Part shown: positions 1 to 8,521 of the stretch, in pieces | Numbering within the stretch: the first letter of the stretch is position 1 | How the letters are laid out: each line of letters opens with the position of its first letter | Source of the DNA: RYN-230 sp963720645 | Lineage (GTDB): Bacteria > Actinomycetota > Actinomycetes > Streptosporangiales > Streptosporangiaceae | Length of the DNA: 64,000 bases | Direction: 5' to 3' | Assembly: GCA_963720645.1 (NCBI GenBank) | Contig: CAVRFX010000026.1 | Coordinates: forward strand, 500,696-564,695 | Program-made: the position numbers and the translations under genes | Notes under the pieces: model-generated | Told to the model about the DNA's origin: nothing | Database searches by the model: none | Seen by the model: only the letters and a program-made list of their open reading frames with translations

Positions 1-1
1 C

Positions 2-727
2 GCTGCCTTCCTGGATGATGACGCCGAAGCTCGACCGGGCTGGCTCGGATCTTTGGTTGAGCCATACAGCCACTCTGACGTTGTGGCCACTGGAGGCACC
101 GTGCACCCATGGTGGCCGGATTCTCGGCCAGGGTGGCTGCCACCCACGTTCGACTGGGTTGTTGGCTGCAGCTACCAGGGACTCCCGGATTCAACGGCCC
201 CTGTGCGCAACCCGATCGGTGCCAACATGAGCCTGAGGACCGGTCCGGCCCTTGAAGTTGGCGGCTTTGACACTTCCGTGGGACAGACCCCGATGGGTGG
301 CCAGCTGCGACGGTGCGATGAAACCGAGTTGGCCATCCGGCTCCGCGCCAGCCGACCTGGCTCCGTCGTACTTTATGTGCCCGCCGCCGTTGTTGATCAT
401 CATGTCGGGAAAGAACGTCTCCGATTGAGCTACTTCCTGCGCCGTTGCTGGTATGAAGGACTGTCAAAGGCCCTCGTGGTTCGGCTGGCTGGCCCCTCTG
501 CCGGACTAGAACGCGAGCGACGCCACGTCGCCGTAGTGATCCCCACAGCACTCCTCCGAGATCTGCGCAGCTGCGCCGCTGGCGACCTGGCCGCATTCTT
601 GAGGATGATCGCGGCTATCGGAGGTCTGGCTTCCACCACTGCCGGGTACTTGACCGGTCGCGCGCGCCAAGTGGGTTACCGACGGGCACGACTTTCGGGT
701 GCCGCCGGACCCGTTCACCCGCGCTAG
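2..727 (+). CDS. Family 2 glycosyltransferase, C-terminal part (5' end outside window)
   Basis: The open frame runs in from the window edge, so the start codon is missing. The first visible residues contain a DDD acid triplet followed by E-A-R-P-G-W, which is the metal and nucleotide-sugar binding motif of GT-A family 2 enzymes. Further on, a G-A-N-M-S-L segment and an E-T-E-L-A-I-R-L motif match the acceptor side of GT2 enzymes (GANxxxR and the ED/ExELxxR base region). The last 100 residues are a helical tail. Family knowledge: such enzymes move one sugar from a nucleotide donor to a polysaccharide or lipid-linked acceptor at the inner membrane face. It converges on the UDP-glucose dehydrogenase gene, so it is probably the end of another exopolysaccharide operon. 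Donor and acceptor cannot be told. Confidence 0.85.
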   Translation, partial: AAFLDDDAEARPGWLGSLVEPYSHSDVVATGGTVHPWWPDSRPGWLPPTFDWVVGCSYQGLPDSTAPVRNPIGANMSLRTGPALEVGGFDTSVGQTPMGGQLRRCDETELAIRLRASRPGSVVLYVPAAVVDHHVGKERLRLSYFLRRCWYEGLSKALVVRLAGPSAGLERERRHVAVVIPTALLRDLRSCAAGDLAAFLRMIAAIGGLASTTAGYLTGRARQVGYRRARLSGAAGPVHPR

Positions 728-1025
728 CGATCCTGGTCGCCAGCGATCCTCCGACGCTAGGACTTGACGTTGGTCTCGAGTTCCTGGCCTAGGGTTTGCG
801 TGCGGGGCCTGGCAGCGGGATTGTCCAGCGGGGGATAGCCGGGCGTCGGCGGGGGGTTGACGATGTGGCGGTCGATGATGCGCAGGCGTCGCCGATGCCG
901 GGGTGGTGCTGGGGGCTGTCGGCGGCCAGGAGCAGGCGGAGCAGGCGCTAAAGCGAGCGGCAGCATCAAGGGCATGAGGACGGCGCCCCGTCTGTGCGCC
1001 CAAAATACCGACCACATTCCAACAC
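728..1025. other. Intergenic region between convergent genes
   Basis: No convincing gene. Just after the glycosyltransferase stop, the inverted hexamers CTAGCG (724-729) and CGCTAG (755-760) flank two direct copies of GCGATCCT. This could form a weak hairpin but has no T-tract. On the minus strand an open frame reads into this region from the ugd side, but its composition is arginine/proline-rich and unlike a protein. Confidence 0.4.
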
Positions 1026-2351
1026 TTACGCTGACCGGATTGCGCCACCCAGCGCCTGCACGGTCCAGCCCGCGGCCTGCCACTCGGCCAGGGGCAGGAC
1101 GTTGCGCCCGTCGAGCAGGCACGGGGTCCGGACCACCGAGGCCAGCTCGGACGGGTCGATGTCGCGGTACTCGAGCCATTCGGTGAGGTGCAGCACCACG
1201 TCCGCCGCCTCGCAGGCCTTGACGGCCTCCTCCACGTAGTCCAGGGACGGCCAGGCCCGCCGCGCGTTGTACGTGGCCCGGGGATCGTGCACCCGCACCG
1301 CCGCCCCCTCGGCCTGGATGGCCCGGGCCACGTCCAGCGCGGGTGAGTCCCGGACGTCGTCGGTGCCGGGCTTGAAGGCCGCCCCCAGCACGGCCACGTT
1401 CCGCCCGGCGAAGGACCCGCCGGCGAGCTCGCGGGCCAGCTCGACGGCCAGGACCCGGCGGCCCGTGTTGATCTGGTCCACCTCGCGCAGGAACTGCAGG
1501 GAGCCGCCCACGCCCAGCTCATCGGCGCGGGTCATGAACGCCCGGATGTCCTTGGACAGGCAGCCGCCGCCGAAGCCCAGCCCCGCGGAGAGGAACCGGC
1601 GCCCGATGCGGGTGTCGTGGCCGAGCGCGTCCGCGAGCGTCATCACGTCGGCGCCGGCCGCGTCGCACACATTCGCGATCGCGTTGATGAAGGAGATCTT
1701 GGTGGCCAGGAAGGCGTTCGCCGCGACCTTCACCAGCTCCGCGGTGGCCAGGTCCGTGGTGATGTACGGGGTGCCCAGCTCGAGCACGCTGGCGTAGATC
1801 TCGCGCAGCAGGACATCAGCGCCGTCCGACGTCACGCCGACGACGATGCGGTCCGGCCGCAGCGTGTCCTGGACCGCGAATCCCTCGCGGAGGAACTCGG
1901 GGTTCCAGGCCAGCCCGGCCGCCGCGCCTGCCGGCGCGAGCCCGGCGATCCGGCCGGCCAGCCGGGCTGCCGTGCCGACCGGCACCGTGGACTTGCCGAT
2001 CACCAGGCAGTCCCGGGTGAGGTACGGGGCCAGCCCGTCCACGACCGCCTCGATATGACTCAGGTCGGCGCCACTGCCGCCGGGCAGCTGCGGGGTCCCG
2101 ACGCAGATGAAGTGGGCGTCGCCGAACCCGGCGGCCTCCTGCAGGGAGGTGCTGAAGCGGAGCTTCCCCGACCGCACCGCCCGGACCAGGATCTCCTCGA
2201 GTCCGGGCTCAAAGAAAGGGGCGCGGCCATCCTGGAGCGCGGCCACCTTCCGGGTGTCGGCGTCCACGCCGAGGACCTCATGCCCGAGATCCGCCATGCA
2301 CGCCGCGTGCACGGCACCCAGATACCCGGTCCCGATAACGGTCATCCGCAT
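1026..2351 (-). CDS. ugd: UDP-glucose 6-dehydrogenase
   Basis: It oxidises UDP-glucose to UDP-glucuronate with two NAD+, supplying an acidic sugar donor for exopolysaccharide. The 441-residue protein opens with the Rossmann motif G-T-G-Y-L-G (residues 4-9 from the chosen start). It has the STVPVGT loop at about 121-127, the N-P-E-F-L-R-E-G active-site loop at about 150-157, and the catalytic cysteine in G-F-G-G-G-C-L-S-K-D (Cys264). Length is normal. I chose the ATG at 2351 because an AAGGAG ribosome site lies 8 nt before it. The in-frame GTG at 2360 overlaps that site. It is followed on the same strand, upstream, by galE about 40 bp away, so the two UDP-glucose enzymes are likely co-transcribed. 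Confidence 0.95.
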   Translation of the reverse strand: MRMTVIGTGYLGAVHAACMADLGHEVLGVDADTRKVAALQDGRAPFFEPGLEEILVRAVRSGKLRFSTSLQEAAGFGDAHFICVGTPQLPGGSGADLSHIEAVVDGLAPYLTRDCLVIGKSTVPVGTAARLAGRIAGLAPAGAAAGLAWNPEFLREGFAVQDTLRPDRIVVGVTSDGADVLLREIYASVLELGTPYITTDLATAELVKVAANAFLATKISFINAIANVCDAAGADVMTLADALGHDTRIGRRFLSAGLGFGGGCLSKDIRAFMTRADELGVGGSLQFLREVDQINTGRRVLAVELARELAGGSFAGRNVAVLGAAFKPGTDDVRDSPALDVARAIQAEGAAVRVHDPRATYNARRAWPSLDYVEEAVKACEAADVVLHLTEWLEYRDIDPSELASVVRTPCLLDGRNVLPLAEWQAAGWTVQALGGAIRSA

Positions 2352-2394
2352 GCGGGTCACTCCTTAACCATGCCGCACTGAAATCCATTAATGG

Positions 2395-3411
2395 CTATGG
2401 CTCGTAACCGTGCGGGTGAAGGCTTTGGAAACGCCAGGCGTCTGCACACATCGCCTGCAGGTCACGGGTGGTCCGCCAGCCCCATTCCTTCTCAACCCGG
2501 CTGGGGTCCGCGATGGCCGTGGCCGCGTCTCCAGCACGCCGCCCGGCGATCTGGTGCGGCACGGATACTCCGCAGACCTCCTGGAAGGTTCGCAGGAGCT
2601 GCAGCACCGAGACTCCACTCCCGGTGCCGATATTCAACGTGCGTAGGCCGTTCTCGTCGTCGAGGTGATCCATGGCCACGCAGTGCGCTTCGGCGACGTC
2701 CATGACGTGGATGTAGTCACGGACCCCGCTGCCGTCCGGGGTGTCGTAGTCGGTGCCGAACACGGTGAGCTTCGGCAGCCGCCCGACCGCGACCTGCATC
2801 ATGTAGGGCATCAGATTGTTGGGCACGCCGCGTGGGTCCTCCCCGAGCATGCCGCTGGGATGGCCGCCGACCGGGTTGAAGTACCGGAGGGCGATCACGG
2901 ATAGCTCGCCATACCGGGTGCAGGCGTCGGCCAGGATCTGCTCGCAGATCAGCTTGGAGCGGGCGTACGGGTTGGTCGGAGCGGGTGGGTCCGTCTCGGT
3001 GATCGGCGCAGAGTACTGGTCGCCGTAGATAGAGCAGGACGAGGAGAACACGAGCTTGCGCACGCTCCAGGCGTGCATCGTGCGGAGCAGATTCGTGGTA
3101 CCGGCCAGGTTGGTGTCGAAGTACTCCAGAGGTATCTGCATCGATTCCCTGACGGCCTTCTTGGCCGCGAAATGGATCACCGCCTCAATAGAATGCTCGG
3201 CGAACACCTGGTCGAGGGCCTGGTGGTCCCGCAGGTCCAACTCATGGGCGGTGACCGGGCGGCCAGCCAGTCTGGCCACCGCGTCCAGCGCGGCGGGCGA
3301 ACTGTTCGAGTAGTTGTTGACGACCACCACATCGTGCCCGCGGTCCAGCAACTCGACACAGGTGTGGCTGCCAATAAATCCTGCTCCACCAGTTACGAGC
3401 ACCAATGCCAT
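2395..3411 (-). CDS. galE: UDP-glucose 4-epimerase
   Basis: It interconverts UDP-glucose and UDP-galactose using tightly bound NAD+. The 338-residue extended short-chain dehydrogenase has the N-terminal GxxGxxG (G8-A-G-F-I-G-S-H), the conserved N-N-Y-S-N-S patch near residue 32, an SSS-C-S-I-Y-G strand near 123 carrying the catalytic Ser, and the Y149-A-R-S-K153 dyad. Length is that of bacterial GalE. Its position between ugd and a run of glycosyltransferases indicates it serves exopolysaccharide sugar supply rather than galactose catabolism, since no galK or galT is present. Confidence 0.95.
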   Translation of the reverse strand: MALVLVTGGAGFIGSHTCVELLDRGHDVVVVNNYSNSSPAALDAVARLAGRPVTAHELDLRDHQALDQVFAEHSIEAVIHFAAKKAVRESMQIPLEYFDTNLAGTTNLLRTMHAWSVRKLVFSSSCSIYGDQYSAPITETDPPAPTNPYARSKLICEQILADACTRYGELSVIALRYFNPVGGHPSGMLGEDPRGVPNNLMPYMMQVAVGRLPKLTVFGTDYDTPDGSGVRDYIHVMDVAEAHCVAMDHLDDENGLRTLNIGTGSGVSVLQLLRTFQEVCGVSVPHQIAGRRAGDAATAIADPSRVEKEWGWRTTRDLQAMCADAWRFQSLHPHGYEP

Positions 3412-3428
3412 AGGAGGCCCTTTCGTGA

Positions 3429-3853
3429 CTAAGCGTTCTCAGTGCGTCTCTCCGCTGACTTTAGCGGCGACGACCAGTTCGGGAAGACATGCACAAGGTA
3501 AATGGGGTATGGCCGCATCCCCGCGGCGCTATTGGTCGCCTCGCCGAGGATCGCGGCTGCGGCTGATACCCCGCTAATCGCCATGTCGGGCACCGCCAGC
3601 CGGAGCGAAAACCGCTCCGGGCGCCAGTAGCGTTGCGTCACCTCGCACGTGACTGGCCGCGGCCGCAGTGCCTGTAGAAAGGCCGCGCAGATACCCCACG
3701 CGATGTAGGGCCAGCAAGTCAGCGTGTACAACCAGTTTCCCAGCTCGGGATTGGCGCGTCGCGGGGCCGCAGCATGCGCTGGCGCCTCAGAACGAGCGTC
3801 AGCACGATCAGCCAAACCGCGATCGCCCACCAGTGCGCCAGGAACACCCGCAT
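3429..3853 (-). pseudogene. Remnant of a cellulose-synthase-like GT2: C-terminal membrane part only, frameshifted
   Basis: An ATG at 3853 opens a 43-codon frame encoding one hydrophobic helix (V-F-L-A-H-W-W-A-I-A-V-W-L-I-V-L) followed by R-R-Q-R-M-L-R-P-R-D-A-P-I-P-S-W-E. At about 3733-3741 the reading must slip one base to continue as N-W-L-Y-T-L-T-C-W-P-Y-I-A-W-G, a second helix, and L-R-P-R-P-V-T. That order is typical of the carboxyl membrane end of processive GT2 synthases. The whole catalytic domain (D, DxD, QxxRW) is absent. A different open frame begins at 3866, overlapping the upstream stop as ATGA, but its first 35 residues are the wrong frame. I infer a deletion relic of a second polysaccharide synthase. 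Confidence 0.55.
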
Positions 3854-3862
3854 AGTTCACGT

Positions 3863-5764
3863 TCATCCATGGGGAAACGCATTGGGTGGCGTATTCGGCG
3901 ACAACTCATAGATCACTGTGCCTGATCTATCGGCAACCAGCTTCCAGGCGCGGGAGTGAGCCAAGGCGTTGCGCAGAATAGTAAAGCTTGTCGGTGGAGT
4001 AACTCCATAGGCTCGGTTATAAGCGATCATACTAGGCGTCACCAGAACATAGGCGGGTTGACTGTCGTGAGTGAGTCTCAGGGCCTCGTTAGCGATTACG
4101 TTGGCGATATCCGGAGTCACCCGCCCTGATCCTATTATGCCACTCCCACCGAATATCGTCAGTAGTGGATATAGGTTGTACCTGGCGTTGTCAGCCGTGG
4201 GAGCATTCGAGAGGGCGCAATACACAGGGCCAGGGCTTGCCTTCTGGAGAAACGAAGCGATGGTGGCAACCTCCGATTGGCTCATCGCATTGAAGCCATC
4301 ATCCCCGAAGAAGGCGGGAATGAAAAAGGCTGCTGCGACTCCGATGGCCAGTGGCGCGCACAGCTTACTGCACACCTGGTTGAACTTTCGAGGAGCGATC
4401 CTTCTTGACGCTATTGCGCGATGTGCTCCTGATCTGGCGGCAGTAGACAACGGCGCGACGGCCAACCCGGCAAGGGCCGCTGCCCACGGCAGGGAAAAAA
4501 GGTAAGCCCGCAGGATTCCTTCGTTCCCGTAAGCCTGTACGCCTAGAAGAATGAGGGGTGAGAAGGTAAGGATAGTCAGACCGAGAACGGCGCGTTGAGA
4601 TCGTCGGTGCAACCAGGCCCCGATCAAGGCAAGGCCCCAAATGACCAGCGATAGTGCGTCTGCGCAGCGTTCGATTAGCCGCTCACTCGGCGGAGCAGCT
4701 CCCGCGTTCGACGATGGCGGTGCGGCGTTACGGAAGAAATCACCGAAAGAATTCAGCAAGCCATAGTGACTATTCACGAAAGCGAAACGCGGCAGCAGGT
4801 ATCCGATCGCGATGGCCGCGAGGGCGATGGGAAGCCAGCGAGGTCGCAGGAGACGAGCCACGGTGAGAGCGGCGAGCTGCACAAGCAGGATGTAAGGAGA
4901 CAACTCGTGCGTGAAGGTAAGAACAAAGTATAGCAGCGTGATGACGAAGCACACCAGAGCAGGCCGTTTGGGATCAGCCAGGGATCGCTGACGCGAAGGT
5001 GGTTGATTACCGCCGGTCCCATTTGCTGGTGGCTCTCGCCGACGAGAACTCAAAAACTTGCCCAGATATAGCCAGCGGATCGTTATCGCCATGATTCCGA
5101 GGGACAGCAGAGTTCCTAGTGCCTGCGGGGAGAAGTAATCTTGGCCGATCCAGTTGCTGGCCGAATACAGCAACACGCCCACCCACCGCTGCCGCTCGGT
5201 CAGGGACAGTGCTTGATAGATCAGGTAGAGAAGAGGAAGAGCCGCAAGCTCAAACACCAACTGAGCCCACTTAGCATAAGCCAGAGGGCTCGTTACACCG
5301 GCTACCTTCCCGAACCAAGCAGCGAGCGCGAAGAAGCCCGGCCAATTCTGATAGATGTCGATGTACCGATTCAATTGGCCGTGCGTATTGACGTATTGAA
5401 CGACCCCGATCGTCTTATAAAGCCACGCGTACCGTCCCTGCGAGTACACCGACGGTGCGGTGCCGTAGAGCACGACCACCAACCCCACGGCATGCGAGGA
5501 CATCCGCCACCGAGAGGGATAGTCGCGACCCAGTTCGATTCCGGCCGACACGATAAGGAGTGCAACTCCGGCGTAGAACACAATCGGTAGGGCTGTCACC
5601 AGCCCGTAGGCGCCAGGTACCGCGACATGTGTCCGTCTTATCCCAAGAACCCAGAGTGCGAGACTGACCGGGAGCAAGAAATCCGCGACATGAAACGCCC
5701 GTCGGCGAGCATCAGGCACGGACGGTGGAATCCTCGTTTCGCTTCGAGTATGTGTGGAGGTCAC
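3863..5764 (-). CDS. Large polytopic membrane protein, GT-C glycosyltransferase-like
   Basis: The protein has 633 residues, with about a dozen hydrophobic segments in the first 450 residues and a soluble, probably extracellular, last 130 residues. Early loops carry the charged-aromatic stretch N-R-Y-I-D-I-Y-Q-N-W-P-G-F-F, which resembles the first-loop region of GT-C or O-antigen-polymerase-type proteins. I see no exact family signature. The start is the GTG at 5764, which overlaps the stop of the upstream glycosyltransferase as GTGA, with AGGA 5 nt before it. Open frame further upstream only overlaps that gene. Its GC content is well below the rest of the window. The likely role is sugar transfer or polymerisation at the outer membrane face in the exopolysaccharide pathway. 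A Wzy-like polymerase is an alternative. Confidence 0.75.
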   Translation of the reverse strand: MTSTHTRSETRIPPSVPDARRRAFHVADFLLPVSLALWVLGIRRTHVAVPGAYGLVTALPIVFYAGVALLIVSAGIELGRDYPSRWRMSSHAVGLVVVLYGTAPSVYSQGRYAWLYKTIGVVQYVNTHGQLNRYIDIYQNWPGFFALAAWFGKVAGVTSPLAYAKWAQLVFELAALPLLYLIYQALSLTERQRWVGVLLYSASNWIGQDYFSPQALGTLLSLGIMAITIRWLYLGKFLSSRRREPPANGTGGNQPPSRQRSLADPKRPALVCFVITLLYFVLTFTHELSPYILLVQLAALTVARLLRPRWLPIALAAIAIGYLLPRFAFVNSHYGLLNSFGDFFRNAAPPSSNAGAAPPSERLIERCADALSLVIWGLALIGAWLHRRSQRAVLGLTILTFSPLILLGVQAYGNEGILRAYLFSLPWAAALAGLAVAPLSTAARSGAHRAIASRRIAPRKFNQVCSKLCAPLAIGVAAAFFIPAFFGDDGFNAMSQSEVATIASFLQKASPGPVYCALSNAPTADNARYNLYPLLTIFGGSGIIGSGRVTPDIANVIANEALRLTHDSQPAYVLVTPSMIAYNRAYGVTPPTSFTILRNALAHSRAWKLVADRSGTVIYELSPNTPPNAFPHG

Positions 5765-7068
5765 TGCATTCCTGAGGAGGACATTGAAGCTCGGCGGGCA
5801 ACACGTCGGTAGCACAGGGCTCCTGCCAGGACGCCACGAGCCTCGATCGACGCGAGTCGCCTCCCATCGGAGGCCAGTTGGCTCGATTGCGAAGCCCGCC
5901 GCATACGACCCAGTAGTATGCTCCCCTGACTGAGGCCGTGAGCAAACAGAGCATTCCGCAGAGCCCGGTTTGGCAGGTGCTTTGCTACATAAGCGCCGAG
6001 CCCATGACCATAAGCGTAAATCTGCTCGCTCAGAGCCTCGGTGTCGGCGCGATGCCGGTGCCAGATGAGCGCTGATGGCAGGTAACAAATACGGCCACCA
6101 GCCAAGATTAGGCGAAGAAACATGTCAAGGTCTTCGCCGCTGCGGCCCGGACTCCCAGCTCCCAGCAGAGGATCAAAGCCGCCGAGTTGAGTGACGACGT
6201 CACGACGCACAGCGAAGTTTGCACCTGTTCCGAACATTCCCGCCTTGAATGGGTACAGTGGCGATGGGTGGCGATGCGCGGTTAGATCGTAACGGCGAGG
6301 TTCAAATACCTCTCCCCACGGAACACGGGCATCAAAGTACCGCTCAGAACCAGTATCCAAGGCGCCGGAGGCGACCAGCCCAGTCACACAGACAGCTCCG
6401 GGATCACCGGCGAATCCGGCGGCCATGGCCGACGGCCAGTTTGGGTCAACCAGGACGTCATCGTCGGTGAATGCCACCCTGTCGAATCGCGCTTGGGCCA
6501 GACCGTGATTGCGCGCTCTAGACAGGCCGGCATGTGACTCGCAGGTGTATCGAATGCGGAGGTCTTTCTTGGCGAGTGACGTTACGATCTCTCGTGTTTC
6601 AATCCCACTTGGAGCGTTGTCAACGACAATGATCTCGATCGGGTCGTAGGTGACCTGTTGCAATGAGTGCAGGCATTCACGCAGCACCTCGGCTCTGTCC
6701 CGGGTACAGACGACTATAGTCATCCCCGGCCCGTTGCGAGCGGAGAAGTAGCGTGGGCAGCCCGCCTGGGCTGCCCACGCGTGTCCATTACTCGGTTGAC
6801 CCGTCGAGTTATCGCAATGGTCGTGCCGACGCAGTGACTCCGCCAGCGTCGTTTCGGCCGCGGCGCGGACTCGATCCGTCAACGTCTCCGTCGGCAGGGC
6901 AGGCACAGAGACGTTACCCAAGGGTGCCCCGTGAATGCGGATCAAGACACGGGTCTTCTCGTAGCCGAGGGGCACGGGCGCACCCAATCCGACTACAGAG
7001 CCGCCATCGTCTAGGTCCAGCAACCCGATCCAAATGGCCCCCTCTTCGGTCACTACATGCCTCTCCAT
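5761..7068 (-). CDS. Family 2 glycosyltransferase with N-terminal extension
   Basis: A 435-residue protein. Residues 1-110 are an extension without recognised motif. The GT2 fold begins at about 116 (M-T-I-V-V-C-T-R-D-R), with E-I-I-V-V-D-N at 145-151, the metal-binding T-D-D-D at 201-204, G-A-N-F-A-V-R-R near 286 and the G-E-D-L-D catalytic-base motif near 308. The arrangement fits sugar transferases such as rhamnosyl- or mucofactocin-type GT2s that begin C-T-R-D-R. It overlaps the small membrane protein gene upstream by 16 bp and the GT-C gene downstream by 4 bp, so the three are one transcriptional unit. Donor sugar unknown. Confidence 0.88.
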   Translation of the reverse strand: MERHVVTEEGAIWIGLLDLDDGGSVVGLGAPVPLGYEKTRVLIRIHGAPLGNVSVPALPTETLTDRVRAAAETTLAESLRRHDHCDNSTGQPSNGHAWAAQAGCPRYFSARNGPGMTIVVCTRDRAEVLRECLHSLQQVTYDPIEIIVVDNAPSGIETREIVTSLAKKDLRIRYTCESHAGLSRARNHGLAQARFDRVAFTDDDVLVDPNWPSAMAAGFAGDPGAVCVTGLVASGALDTGSERYFDARVPWGEVFEPRRYDLTAHRHPSPLYPFKAGMFGTGANFAVRRDVVTQLGGFDPLLGAGSPGRSGEDLDMFLRLILAGGRICYLPSALIWHRHRADTEALSEQIYAYGHGLGAYVAKHLPNRALRNALFAHGLSQGSILLGRMRRASQSSQLASDGRRLASIEARGVLAGALCYRRVARRASMSSSGMQ

Positions 7069-7523
7069 GTTCCCGATTGCTGGGCCCGGTGGTCCTGCTG
7101 ACGAGTGTGTTGACGCGCGATGCCGATGGCTAGTCCAGCCAGGCTCAGTCCCGCCTCAACCTGAAACAGGCCCATCGGCTTCCAAACATGGGCCCAGAGC
7201 GCAGCCGTAGCCAGGATAGTCAGGAGAGTCAGGCTAAGAATCATGGACATAGCAAGCCCGGACCAGTTAGCCATCCAGGCCCAGTTGGTGACGATCGCGC
7301 GGCCGGGAACAAAGAAGGCGAACCCTATCGCCAGCAGGATCCGGGGAAGTCCTGACCCACCAAGGTAGGTCACCACGAGCAGGCCGACCGCGATCAGAAT
7401 CCCGGACAGGTCGAGCACATCGCCCTGTTCCTCCGACCGCCGCATCTCTTGGACTCCGCTCACCTCCCCAGTCTGAACTAACCTGACCAGCTCCGTTGGG
7501 TATCTCGACATATTCTTGGGCAT
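7053..7523 (-). CDS. Small membrane protein resembling DUF1616
   Basis: About 156 residues: a charged N-terminal 40, then four hydrophobic segments. The second one (L-L-A-I-G-F-A-F-F-V-P-G) resembles the start of DUF1616 proteins (LFxPGY). I chose ATG at 7523 because GAGGG lies 8 nt upstream. A GTG at 7556 in the same frame is a possible longer start with a weaker site. It precedes and overlaps the GT2 gene, and probably works at the membrane in the same exopolysaccharide pathway. Function not known. About 270 bp before it hold no clear gene. Confidence 0.6.
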   Translation of the reverse strand: MPKNMSRYPTELVRLVQTGEVSGVQEMRRSEEQGDVLDLSGILIAVGLLVVTYLGGSGLPRILLAIGFAFFVPGRAIVTNWAWMANWSGLAMSMILSLTLLTILATAALWAHVWKPMGLFQVEAGLSLAGLAIGIARQHTRQQDHRAQQSGTWRGM

Positions 7524-7797
7524 TGCGCCGCCCTCAGGCCCGTTGTTCTGCGGCACCTCATCTACCAGACAAGCAACCCGAAGCCTGACCCATTGGGCAT
7601 CTCGCGGTTGACCGCTCTTCGATTAGATCGAACTTGATCGCCAGGAAGATCACGATCTGGCGGGGCTTCTCGCGGCCTAATGAGTACGTCAGATGTGCAG
7701 CGCGCTCTGACCTCCAGCCGCGGACACGGAGCTCTGGTTCGTCACAGAGTGTGACTTCCGAATGAGGTGCGTCCGCTTCCGATTCCCGCAATGCTCC

Positions 7798-8439
7798 TTA
7801 GTTCGGGCGGCGCCATACTGACGTCTGCGCCGGGGAAGGCTCACCCGGCTTCAGCCCTTCGAAAACGTGGCGCTCCCACCCGGCTAGGAGCGCGATCGCG
7901 GGCTGGTACCTCACGCGATCAGTGTCATCCAAGAGCAACAACCCGCCTGGCTTTACTTTAGGCATTGCGTGTCGGACACACTCAGTACGTGCACGGCCAT
8001 CCACGATCACAAGGGCGAAGCTGTCCGCGGCTTCTTCGTCTATCGCAGCCACGTACCCATCGAAGAACCCGGGTTCCACCGCTGAAGTGACCTGCCCGAT
8101 CGGCTCAGTGCGCCGTAGCATAATTTCTGTGCCCGGCAACACGGCCTCTGAGAGCCGCTGATGCCATTGCTCATCATGCTCTGCCACGGTGACGGACGCC
8201 CCTTGGTCCTGCAGCCAAAGAGTCGATCCCCCACCGCCATACTCGAAAACGCGCGCGTGCGGCGGCAGGTGCGCCGCGACCCATGTAGCTGCATCGTATG
8301 GCCACCACGGCGTTCGGAGCGCCATCGGGGAGAGCGAGCGTTGGGGAAGCCATTGCGGAAGCCGACCAATCTCCTGCGGGTGCCGAGCAAGGTATCGCAC
8401 CACCTGGACGTTGATCCTCGCGGATTGTAGCACCGTCAT
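7798..8439 (-). CDS. Class I SAM-dependent methyltransferase-like protein
   Basis: A 213-residue protein. Motif I of the Rossmann-type methyltransferase fold is visible as V-F-E-Y-G-G-G-G-S-T near residue 65. The acidic end of strand 2 (V-A-E-H-D) is about 20 residues later. A strand-4 motif L-V-I-V-D-G-R-A-R and a G-G-L-L-L-L-D-D-T strand-5 motif also point to a small-molecule or sugar methyltransferase of the Methyltransf_24 type. It lies among glycosyltransferases on the same strand, so a sugar or exopolysaccharide O-methyltransferase is plausible but inferred. Confidence 0.75.
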   Translation of the reverse strand: MTVLQSARINVQVVRYLARHPQEIGRLPQWLPQRSLSPMALRTPWWPYDAATWVAAHLPPHARVFEYGGGGSTLWLQDQGASVTVAEHDEQWHQRLSEAVLPGTEIMLRRTEPIGQVTSAVEPGFFDGYVAAIDEEAADSFALVIVDGRARTECVRHAMPKVKPGGLLLLDDTDRVRYQPAIALLAGWERHVFEGLKPGEPSPAQTSVWRRPN

Positions 8440-8521
8440 GTTTTTAAGGATACCAGACTGGTACCTATTGCGTCAGAATCGCAGGACCTGACGACTGAAC
8501 TAGGTGGTGCAATGAATCGGC

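Noticed and set aside
757..1179. Minus-strand open frame of 140 codons between the first glycosyltransferase and ugd
   Set aside because: Overlaps the ugd 3' end in another frame and is arginine/proline-rich; the segment R-I-I-D-R-H-I-V-N-P-P looked slightly protein-like but no family fits.
7558..7791. 77-codon minus-strand frame between the methyltransferase and the small membrane protein
   Set aside because: No ribosome site or motif, irregular composition; treated as spacer.
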